A stretch of DNA of 64,000 nt from Streptomyces coelicoflavus. Its GTDB lineage: Bacteria > Actinomycetota > Actinomycetes > Streptomycetales > Streptomycetaceae. Made by a program: the position numbers and the translations under genes. Below are positions 41,555 through 48,426 of the stretch, piece after piece. Under the pieces are notes generated by a model. That model saw only the letters and a list, made by a program, of their open reading frames with translations, did not search any database and had not been told where the DNA came from. The stretch's first letter is position 1; each line of letters begins with the position of its first letter. The stretch is taken from contig NZ_BEWB01000015.1 of NCBI RefSeq assembly GCF_003112555.1, positions 124,001 to 188,000 on the forward strand. Direction: 5' to 3'.

Positions 41555-42541
41555 TCAGCACAGGATGTGCCGCCGGTTCTTCGCCAGTAGCGGGTCCAGC
41601 GGACGGCGGCACACCTCGCACCGCAGCCCGCCCGCCGGCACCGGCGGCAGAGGCATGGGAGCCGGTGCCCGCGCCACCCGTTCCCGGGACTCACGGACGG
41701 CACGGGCGTACCGGGCCTCACTGTCCTTGCGCCGCTTCGCTTCCTCCCGCGCCTCCCGCTGGGACTCGGCTAACCGCTGCTGCAGATCCTTCGGCAGCAC
41801 CGCGCCGCCCGCCCCCAGCCCCAGCGTGCCGAGCGGCATCGTCACCCGTTCCAGCTCGTCCAGCGCACAGGGCGGATGGTGCAGCCCGAACACCGACAGG
41901 TCCGGCGCCTGCCACCACTGGTGGACCTGCGCGTGCGGCCGCCCCAGCGACGTCGCCGCCTCCCGCTTCGAGACGGAGTAGAACCACACCGGCAGGCCCT
42001 CGTCGAGCACGACGTGCGGGAAATGCACCCCTGGCCGCCAGAACCAGACGTCGACCACGCCCTGGCGCGCGTAGTCCCGGTGGCGGGCCCGCCACCCGTC
42101 GTCCGTCATGAGCTTGCGCTGCGCCTCCAGCGCGATCTTCGTGCCATCCCGCAGCAGCACCTCGACGTCGGCCCGCCGGTCGTGATCCTCCGTCCACTGC
42201 TCCAGACGAACCCGGTCGACCCCGGGCCTTGACCATGCCCAGGCCGCCAGCAGGTGCTTGGTCGTGATGTGCCAGACCGTCTCCGGGCTGTGGCCTCCAA
42301 CCGGGGCCTGCCCGGGCGGGTGCGCGAAGTGCCGACGGACCTTCCCGCCCAACCGCCCCCGCGTCACCAGCGGCACCCGGGAGCCCGCCGGGGCCTCGAA
42401 CCCGTGGAAGCAGTAGAAGCACACCAACTGACCCGTCCCGCCGTACCCGACCCGCTTCCAGTGCTCCGGCGCCCGCTCCGAGACGTGCACCTCCCGACAG
42501 GTCTCCAGGTCGAACCCCACCACCAGTAAGTCGTCATGCAC
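41555..42541 (-). CDS. CoiA-like putative nuclease
   Basis: A 328-residue protein resembling the competence protein CoiA family, which has a PD-(D/E)xK nuclease core. Visible segments: RHFAHPPG, ETVWHITTKHLLAAW, DRRADVEVLL and KIALEAQRKL (the D...ExQ active-site pattern), and a C-terminal zinc-finger-like CEVCRRPLDPLLAKNRRHIL C. GTG start at 42541 with GGAGG eight bases upstream. Codon 5 is TTA, so translation should depend on the bldA tRNA and occur late in growth. Role unknown in Streptomyces; processing of incoming DNA or defence are possibilities. Confidence 0.7.
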   Translation of the reverse strand: MHDDLLVVGFDLETCREVHVSERAPEHWKRVGYGGTGQLVCFYCFHGFEAPAGSRVPLVTRGRLGGKVRRHFAHPPGQAPVGGHSPETVWHITTKHLLAAWAWSRPGVDRVRLEQWTEDHDRRADVEVLLRDGTKIALEAQRKLMTDDGWRARHRDYARQGVVDVWFWRPGVHFPHVVLDEGLPVWFYSVSKREAATSLGRPHAQVHQWWQAPDLSVFGLHHPPCALDELERVTMPLGTLGLGAGGAVLPKDLQQRLAESQREAREEAKRRKDSEARYARAVRESRERVARAPAPMPLPPVPAGGLRCEVCRRPLDPLLAKNRRHILC

Positions 42542-43001
42542 GCTCTGCCCCTCCCCTTCGCCTCCCCCGTTGCTGCCGTTGGTGGAGCCCGAGGAAACCC
42601 GCCGCCCCACAAGACTTGCGGCACCGACTGGTGTTCGCCGCCCTGCTGCACCGCCGCGTCCTCCGCCAGGTGGTGGACAACATCTGTTGCCGCTGGTGTC
42701 CGCTTCGCCGGTCAGCCTGCCTCCAGGGCCACCACGGACCACGTGGCGGTGCGCCAAGTAGAGGGAGGGAAAGGGCAGTGGAGGCGACGGTGAAGCCGGG
42801 AGCGGCGGAGAACATACCGGGAGCGGGCGGAGCGCCGGAGCATCCATACGGCAGCGCGGCGCGCGGCTCCCGCTATCAGGGGTAGCGCGGGCCGACCGCC
42901 TCCCGGTCCTGGCAGAACTTCCACCGCACGGAGATCCCGGACCGGCAGGAACCGCAGTGATGCCCGTGCCGCCCTGGCCGCCGGGGATCTCCTGGAACGA
43001 G
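42542..43001. other. Gene-free region upstream of the CoiA-like gene
   Basis: No frame here has both a ribosome site and plausible codon use. It should contain the CoiA-like gene promoter. Confidence 0.4.
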
Positions 43002-43029
43002 GATGGCCCCCGCCGTAGCGGGGGCCATC
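43002..43029 (-). terminator. Strong terminator of the 57-residue gene
   Basis: Perfect 12-bp stem with CGTA loop (43002-43013 and 43018-43029), 16 bp past the stop codon at 43046. Confidence 0.85.
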
Positions 43030-43045
43030 GTGGATCTGTTCGCGG

Positions 43046-43219
43046 TCAGTGGCGGCTCTGCCACCAGACGACGAGGAGGCTCACGGCGCCGCTCCCGACG
43101 CCGTACGACACGCCTCGGATCATCTGATCCTGCACGGTACGACCGTGACGTGCGGCCCATTTCCGCAGCCAGGGCATCCATGGATGCCCTGGGGTGGGGT
43201 TGTTGCTACGCTCCTTCAT
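43046..43219 (-). CDS. 57-residue membrane-anchored small protein
   Basis: An ATG at 43219 with AGAGGTG five bases upstream opens a 57-codon frame: a polar, basic N-terminal half (MKERSNNPTPGHPWMPWLRK) and a C-terminal hydrophobic helix (GVGSGAVSLLVVWW) ending with a short basic tail. A perfect hairpin terminator follows. The gene is typical of small transfer or spread-type proteins of actinomycete plasmids but no family was recognised. Confidence 0.65.
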   Translation of the reverse strand: MKERSNNPTPGHPWMPWLRKWAARHGRTVQDQMIRGVSYGVGSGAVSLLVVWWQSRH

Positions 43220-43355
43220 AGGTCACCTCTTACGTATGTCGCGTGGTTCGTGTCCTCGCAGGGGAGTCCTGTCGACAGGTTCCTAGGCCTGACGTCGGCA
43301 GGGGCTCCCTTCTGCGTTGCTGGAAGTCTAAGGGGGGCTGCGGGGGTTGAAACCC

Positions 43356-43646
43356 CTAGATCACAATGACGGTTGGCCTCCTCGTCCATCCGGATGAACC
43401 CGCCGCCACGGGACACCACGGAACACCACGGGACGCGGCGAAACACCACACGAACGTGTGAACCAGCACCCGCCAGATGTGGCGGGGATCACGTACGCGA
43501 GTGGTCCGATCGCCCAACGTCGCGGCCTCCTCCTTTAGGTGCGGGTGACGGCAGTGAGAGCACCGTAGGACAGATCGAGGGTTGCGCGTGCGGGGGGTCT
43601 GCAATTCGCGCCGCTCGAGGACCGTTCCGGCGTCACCGCAGGTCAC
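43356..43646 (-). CDS. Possible small Cys-rich protein (weak)
   Basis: A leftward frame of up to 96 residues opens GTG ACC TGC and contains CSHCRHPHLKEEAA, a zinc-ribbon-like segment, followed by RVRDPRHIWRVLVHTF. The residues just before the GTG (C-P-A-V-T-C) would make a second cysteine pair, so the true start may be upstream, but no good start codon or ribosome site was found. It may be a decayed gene. Confidence 0.3.
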   Translation of the reverse strand: MTCGDAGTVLERRELQTPRTRNPRSVLRCSHCRHPHLKEEAATLGDRTTRVRDPRHIWRVLVHTFVWCFAASRGVPWCPVAAGSSGWTRRPTVIVI

Positions 43647-43677
43647 GGCCGGGCAGTCAAGGGAATCGATGGGAACT

Positions 43678-43731
43678 CGGCAAGTTCCTGCAAGTAGCCG
43701 CGAGTATCTGCAAGGTACTGCCAGGTACCTC
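43678..43731. repeat. Cluster of GCAAG/GCCAGG-type short repeats
   Basis: Four to five related units (GCAAGTTCC, GCAAGTAGC, GCGAGTATC, GCAAGGTAC, GCCAGGTAC) follow each other at roughly 10-bp spacing, that is on one face of the helix. This pattern suits an operator or iteron. Confidence 0.5.
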
Positions 43732-43784
43732 TAGCCTGCGGCTTCTCGGGTTGTCCGGTTCTCGCCGGGCGGTAGCGTGCATGA

Positions 43785-43821
43785 CGGCGCCCCCGGCCAC
43801 TGATCCTGGTCGGGGGCGCCG
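43785..43821 (-). terminator. Terminator of the 140-residue gene
   Basis: CGGCGCCCCCG (43785-43795) and CGGGGGCGCCG (43811-43821) pair perfectly over 11 bp, downstream of the leftward stop at 43868. Confidence 0.8.
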
Positions 43822-43867
43822 CTGTGTTGTCTCTGCAGGCGCCCGCTGTGGCTGGGCCTGTCGGCTA

Positions 43868-44290
43868 CTACCAGTCGCGGGAGGTGTTGTTGATGGCCAT
43901 GCGGAACACGCTGGTGAGGTGGTCGGGCATTCGGTAGCCGACCACCTTCCCGAAGCCGGGGCCCTGGGCCTGGATCGGCGCCTCCATGCCGTCGGGCCAC
44001 CAGCCCTCCCGGATGCCGCGGTCGAGGATGCGCTTCAGGGCCGCGCTGTGGCCGCGCAGGCTGCTGTCCTCGCCCTCCCGCAGGTCGTCAGCGCTGACGT
44101 AGCCATCCCGGCTCGCGGCTTCCTTCAGGATGCGCTGGGCGCGGGCCGGCAAGGCGAGGTAGTACCGCCGGGCGCGCTCACGGTCCCAGGTGGTGTCGAC
44201 CTCGACGTGGGCGGCGTGTTCCGCCAGGAGTTCCAGCAGGCGTTCCTGAAACTCCTGGGTCGGCTGGTCGACCGTGACGGTGATCTTGAT
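43868..44290 (-). CDS. Hypothetical protein with no canonical start codon
   Basis: A frame of about 140 residues with good codon use. The N-terminal half (IKITVTVDQPTQEFQERLLELLAEHA.. broken here) is followed by RARRYYLALPARAQRILKEAA, a small helical domain that looks like a winged helix (YVSADDLREGEDSSLRGHSAALKRILDRG), and a C terminus GPGFGKVVGYRMPDHL. GGGAG lies six bases before an ATC codon at 44290 and no ATG, GTG or TTG fits, so translation may begin at ATC or the start has been mutated. A paired operator lies just upstream. Confidence 0.6.
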   Translation of the reverse strand: MKITVTVDQPTQEFQERLLELLAEHAAHVEVDTTWDRERARRYYLALPARAQRILKEAASRDGYVSADDLREGEDSSLRGHSAALKRILDRGIREGWWPDGMEAPIQAQGPGFGKVVGYRMPDHLTSVFRMAINNTSRDW

Positions 44291-44311
44291 GGCGCACTCC
44301 CGGTTTGATCG

Positions 44312-44386
44312 AACGTGGATAGATGCCGTTCTTACGAGAGTGACGGTAGGGCGGGCAACCTCTTTAGTCAACGGTCTATCCACGTT
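44312..44386. promoter_or_regulatory. Operator pair: 12-bp inverted copies 51 bp apart
   Basis: AACGTGGATAGA at 44312-44323 is repeated in inverse orientation as TCTATCCACGTT at 44375-44386; the next bases (TGCCGT versus CCGT) also agree with a two-base gap. It lies directly upstream of the 140-residue gene, so it probably binds a looping or cooperative repressor. Confidence 0.65.
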
Positions 44387-44546
44387 AGAACTGACGAGCT
44401 TGGAGGGGAGGGCGTCATTCCTCCGGAGAGGGTCGTTCCCTTGCCGACTCTTGATGACGTCGACAAACCCGACCCCTACGGCCTGGACGTCGGCGGTGGG
44501 CTCGCCGTGCTCCTGAGCCGTCGGGCCGTGCGGGCGGCTCCTGGTC

Positions 44547-44726
44547 GTGACCAAGACCGCAGTCCTGGCCGCGCTGTACGACTTCGTCCTCCACGACGTA
44601 GTCGGCAATGTCATCGCCGGGCTGGTGCTGCTGGCCGGCACCACCGGATGGCAGCGCATCCGCACTCGGCAGCAGGCGTGCCGGACGCCTCCCAGCACGA
44701 TCGAAGGGGAGGAGCCGCCCAGCTGA
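44547..44726 (+). CDS. 59-residue single-pass membrane protein (tentative)
   Basis: A GTG at 44547 opens 59 codons with one predicted transmembrane helix (VVGNVIAGLVLLAGTTGW) and a basic then acidic tail. The ribosome site is weak, so the start is uncertain. It lies on the opposite strand from the 140-residue gene, beyond the operator pair. No family recognised. Confidence 0.45.
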   Translation: MTKTAVLAALYDFVLHDVVGNVIAGLVLLAGTTGWQRIRTRQQACRTPPSTIEGEEPPS

Positions 44727-44828
44727 CCTTCGCCAGGTCCAGGGAGCCACCACCGACCGCGTCGGATAACTGCGGAGTTATCCGACGCCACCTCGGGCGC
44801 CCCCTCAGTCGAGTCAGATACTGAACGG

Positions 44829-45050
44829 ATGACCGACACCCCTGAGCGCAAGCCAGACGTCACACGCTCTGCCCCGGTAGGGTCCGTTGACCTTCAAGCC
44901 TTCGACGACGACGGAACCCCGTACGAGATCCAAGCCTGCCTCGACTGCTACCCCTGGTACGCGGAGGTCGCCCTTGCGGAAGGAGAGATCCTCGTCCGCG
45001 AATGGCACGCTGTCGAATGCCCGACGTTCCTACGGCTCATTGCCGACTGA
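44829..45050 (+). CDS. Small acidic hypothetical protein
   Basis: A 73-residue protein with normal Streptomyces codon use; the core reads PYEIQACLDCYPWYAEVALAEG and ends WHAVECPTFLRLIAD. A C-x2-C and a third cysteine are present. Its GC content is lower than the cluster genes. The ribosome site is poor. No function recognised. Confidence 0.5.
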   Translation: MTDTPERKPDVTRSAPVGSVDLQAFDDDGTPYEIQACLDCYPWYAEVALAEGEILVREWHAVECPTFLRLIAD

Positions 45051-45116
45051 GGCCCGCGCTGGACCCTCGGGGGGCAGTCGACAACCGCGTGACTAGATGT
45101 CGCGGCTTTCCCGCAG

Positions 45117-45992
45117 TCACCAGGGAAGGACAACCGCCCGCTCGTGCACCAGTTGTTCCTCGCGCGGGCTGAGCTCGGCATACAAGACCATTTCCTCGAC
45201 ATTGGTGAAGGTCCCACCCAAACGTGCTCGAGCCCCAACGATCCTGGACGCTGCGTCGGCCGAAAGACGGAAAGTCCGTCTCAAGGTCTCCGCATCCACA
45301 CCGTTGATGTCGATGAGACCGCCGTCGTCGAAATCGGCGTTTCGACCAGGATCGCCGATCCCGAGCTCAAGAGCGAGGCGAGGGTTCTCCAGTGCGATCC
45401 GTTTGCCCTCATCTCGTTTGCGCATCTCCGCCTCGACTGCGGCAACCGTTACGGCAGAAGCACTCTCCGAATGTGACACAGCCATTTCCTTGGCCACAGC
45501 TGCTGGAGCGGTCCTGCTGGGGGTTCCCCCCAGACGGCCCACCCATACACTCGACAACGTAGTGAGGCTGGGTTCAAGGTAAATCTTCGAATCAACTTCA
45601 ACACGGTCTCCCCATCCCCGCTGCGCAGCGAATACGAAGTACGCGGCCAGGCGGCGTCCTGGATGAAGTACTACGTCGAACAGAGCCCCGTCCATGACGT
45701 CCAACCCTGCTGCCTTACGCGCCGGGTTGCCAACGCGCGCATAGTGGTACTGGTAGTGCAGGTCGAACTTGAGCAGTTGGGACCCGACGTTCTCCACGAT
45801 GGCATCGACTTGGAAGAAGTTGAGGGTATCCGTCGTCCCTCGCATCCCTTCGTCTCTGACCATCTTCTTGAGGGTCTTCTCATCGAGATCGGGTGCTTGC
45901 ACACCGGTGAAGCACAGCTTCAACCCGCAGTCGAAGCTGTGTGATTCCCCGATGTTCAAGAGGCTTGGCGCCGTCTCGTTTTTCTTCCCCAT
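45117..45992 (-). CDS. Helix-hairpin-helix protein, function unknown
   Basis: A 291-residue protein. The N-terminal part is a beta-rich domain with no recognised family (SHSFDCGLKLCFTGVQAPD, VENVGSQLLKFDLHYQYHY). Residues about 225-285 are a helix-hairpin-helix module like those of ComEA or PSP/GspK type (LIDINGVDAETLRRTF, AASRIVGARARLGGTFTNVEEM), which usually binds DNA or proteins. Base composition is less GC-rich than its surroundings, which suggests recent transfer. Confidence 0.65.
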   Translation of the reverse strand: MGKKNETAPSLLNIGESHSFDCGLKLCFTGVQAPDLDEKTLKKMVRDEGMRGTTDTLNFFQVDAIVENVGSQLLKFDLHYQYHYARVGNPARKAAGLDVMDGALFDVVLHPGRRLAAYFVFAAQRGWGDRVEVDSKIYLEPSLTTLSSVWVGRLGGTPSRTAPAAVAKEMAVSHSESASAVTVAAVEAEMRKRDEGKRIALENPRLALELGIGDPGRNADFDDGGLIDINGVDAETLRRTFRLSADAASRIVGARARLGGTFTNVEEMVLYAELSPREEQLVHERAVVLPW

Positions 45993-46191
45993 GCCGGTTT
46001 CCTCCCCCAGGCAGGACAGAAGCGCCTGCCTTGGTCCGATTCACTCTGTAGTTGTACGCGGTCGTCGTGGGAGAGCATGAGGCAGGCCCGCGGGTGTGCG
46101 ACGTCGGTCTGCTGGTGCCGCACGACTTCGGCGCGCACGCCCACACGAGCGGCAGTGCACGAACCACGGGCGGGTGTATCCCCGGAAGACC

Positions 46192-46880
46192 TCAGCGGGC
46201 GCGTACCCCAGGTCCCGAACCAGCTGGATCGCTCCCCACTCGTGAACCCGTGCAGACATCGCTAGGTCGGCCTGCAGTCGGACGTACTCCCCCCCCGGGG
46301 TTCCTCCCGCCCGCCTGCCCCGCCAGGTCTTCCTGGAGCCGGGCGGCCGCCCGCTGCCAGGCCCGCACCAGCTGGCCGTGGCGCTCTACAGGAATCCCGC
46401 AACCGATCAGGAAGGCTTGCATCTGAGGCAGGGAGGGCCGTGTCCTGCGGGCAGCAATTCGCTGGGCAGTCGAGTGCGGTAAGCGACCGAACTGTTCCAT
46501 GGTCGATTCGGCTCGCCGTTCCATGAGCCGGTATGGAGGGCTCCCCTTCCTTTCGCGCAGATCGGCCAGGAAGGCCCCAAATCGGCGTAGTTGTAGATCT
46601 GCTCGACTCCCGGGGCATCCCGGGGGCCACGGCGGCCAACGCGCTCGCTGCGGGCGGCCAGCCACAACGTCCGGGCCTTGGGGATGCCTAGGCCGCAGGC
46701 CCTCGCGAATTCCTCAACCACTTCCCAGGATGAGACGCGCTTGCCATCAGCAGCACGCTGAAGAGTGGTGGGGTGATACTGAGTCAGGTCGGCCAACTCC
46801 CGGTAGCCCAGACCTCGGCGGGCTAGGCCATCACGCAGGTGCTGAGCAAGTCGTCCGACGGCGCTCTTCGGGTTCGGGAT
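46192..46880 (-). pseudogene. Decayed Xre-family regulator
   Basis: The 5' part reads a typical Streptomyces Xre helix-turn-helix (AVGRLAQHLRDGLARRGLGY, ELADLTQYHPTTLQRAADGKRV, SWEVVEEFARACGL). Near 46590 the frame shifts and a second helix-turn-helix-like block continues in another frame (FGAFLADLRERKGSPPYRL). A third shift near 46260 joins a C-terminal part with HEWGAIQLVRDLGYAPAEV. No start codon with ribosome site was found for the first part. The gene is therefore probably inactive. Confidence 0.6.
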
Positions 46881-47195
46881 TGGGTGGCGAGCCCGAGCGC
46901 CGCGAGCGCCACTGCCGATGCGAAGAACATCATGGTGATGGTCGAGACTTCAGCTTGGACCGCACGCTGACGTCGATTCCCAGCGCGTCGCCGACCTGCC
47001 GGGCCATGTTCGCGGGACGTCCCACGCCCTTCCCTCCCCGTTACGGCTGCCCGGAGAGACGTGCGAGCGCCACGATGGCCTCTCGCTGCGGACTGAATTC
47101 ACTGCACCGTGTGACTTTGCGGGTCCAGAGCGTGAAGATCTTCAAGATCGGCGGGCTCCTGGGCTGCCTTCTGCGGACTCTTCGGGCTGATCTTC
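46881..47195. other. Gene-free stretch
   Basis: A 315-bp stretch between the decayed regulator and the next gene. A 36-codon leftward hydrophobic frame exists but has no ribosome site. Confidence 0.4.
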
Positions 47196-48332
47196 TCAGG
47201 CCCTCTCCACAGGTAGCGTGCATCCGAGGCCAACCGGGCGCGTGAGACTCGCCCGGATCACCCTGTCGCTGGTGCTCAGGGCCGCAACGAGCCCTTCTTT
47301 CAACTCGTTCGGCATGCCTCTCGCCCCGAGGGCGCAGGCACGCATCAGGTCGCGGCAGTCCTGTACTTGCCGGCCTGAGGCGATCGCGGTGAACAGCGGG
47401 TGCGCCAAGGTCTCGCGGGCCGCGTAGCCGTCCCGGGCGTTCGTCGTCCTACGGTGAAGGTCGTCGACGATGCGGCGTGCGGCAGGTGTTTTGGCGGATC
47501 CGATCGCGTCGAGGACCGTGAGGCCGAGGCGGATGTCGAAGACGGTCATGCCCGGTTCGGTCTCCCGTCCGGTGTACGTCGTCACCAGGTCCGCCACGTG
47601 GCGGTCGACCGGCTGCCTGGCAACGCGACGGCACAGGACGGTCAGGCAGGCCGCGACGGCCTGTTCCCACGGATCGCCGGGCGCCGTCTCGGCGAGGAGC
47701 ACATCCGCCCGGACGGAGTCGCCGACGGCGAGCGCGGCGAGGACAGCGGTCTGGCGCCCGTCGAGCATCCGGCTGCCGACGCCGCAATGGGCTTCGATGT
47801 GGGCTTCGGCCTCGGACCACCGTCCGGTGGCAGTGAGGGTGCGGGTGCCATCGGCGAGGAGTACGCGCCAAAGCCACGCGCGGACCTCGCGGCGGTCCTC
47901 GTCGGTCGCTGTGAGGCCCGAAGGTACGGCGACGCGGTCGAACCGGGTGGCCGCACCCGCCTCGACCGCCGCATACAGGTCGAGCAGCCGTCGACGGCCT
48001 TCGTCCGCGCGTCCGGTACGGATCTGGAGACGTGCGAGATTGACGACCGGTTCGAGAGCTCGGATCGCGCTCATCCCGGGCAGTGGGCAGGCGTGGAGGT
48101 AGGCGGCGGCGTGTCGGCGACACAGCTCGCGGGCGAGGTCGGGGAGGCCGACGTCGGAGGCGATGAGCGCGGCCTGGTTGCAAGCGGCCGATGCGAGCCC
48201 TTGATCGCTTCTCTCGACCGCGGTGCCGGCGAGTTCGACGAGGCTGCGTACGCGTTCGGGGAGAGGGAGACAAGGAGGGCGCCATCGGGCAACGAGCGGG
48301 AAGCGTTGGGCTGTGAGTCCGTGCGGGTCCAT
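47196..48332 (-). CDS. All-helical TPR-like protein next to the lanthipeptide operon
   Basis: A 378-residue alpha-helical protein with repeated A-x-x-x-A-L helix pairs, resembling the C-terminal TPR part of Streptomyces Xre/TPR regulators but without a DNA-binding domain. ATG at 48332 with GGGGGA five bases upstream. It lies on the same strand as the lanthipeptide operon, just past its terminator, so it is likely a separate transcription unit. A regulatory or accessory role for the operon is plausible but unproven. Confidence 0.6.
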   Translation of the reverse strand: MDPHGLTAQRFPLVARWRPPCLPLPERVRSLVELAGTAVERSDQGLASAACNQAALIASDVGLPDLARELCRRHAAAYLHACPLPGMSAIRALEPVVNLARLQIRTGRADEGRRRLLDLYAAVEAGAATRFDRVAVPSGLTATDEDRREVRAWLWRVLLADGTRTLTATGRWSEAEAHIEAHCGVGSRMLDGRQTAVLAALAVGDSVRADVLLAETAPGDPWEQAVAACLTVLCRRVARQPVDRHVADLVTTYTGRETEPGMTVFDIRLGLTVLDAIGSAKTPAARRIVDDLHRRTTNARDGYAARETLAHPLFTAIASGRQVQDCRDLMRACALGARGMPNELKEGLVAALSTSDRVIRASLTRPVGLGCTLPVERA

Positions 48333-48368
48333 GGGTCCCCCGGCATGAGTGGGAGCTGTTGCTGGGCC

Positions 48369-48409
48369 GACGGTGCCTGCCAGCGGGCGTACGGCTGGCA
48401 GGCACCGTC
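48369..48409 (-). terminator. Strong terminator of the FxLD operon
   Basis: A perfect 16-bp stem with a 9-nt loop (48369-48384 and 48394-48409) lies 18 bp after the methyltransferase stop codon. Confidence 0.9.
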
Positions 48410-48426
48410 TGTTGCATGAGACCGCG

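Noticed and set aside
42876..43028. Leftward Cys-containing frame starting at the ATG at 43028
   Set aside because: Its start codon lies inside the 12-bp terminator stem of the preceding gene and has no ribosome site, so it is unlikely to be translated from there.
46800..46945. Leftward short hydrophobic frame near the decayed regulator
   Set aside because: It begins with two ATG codons but has no ribosome site and overlaps the regulator remnant in another frame.
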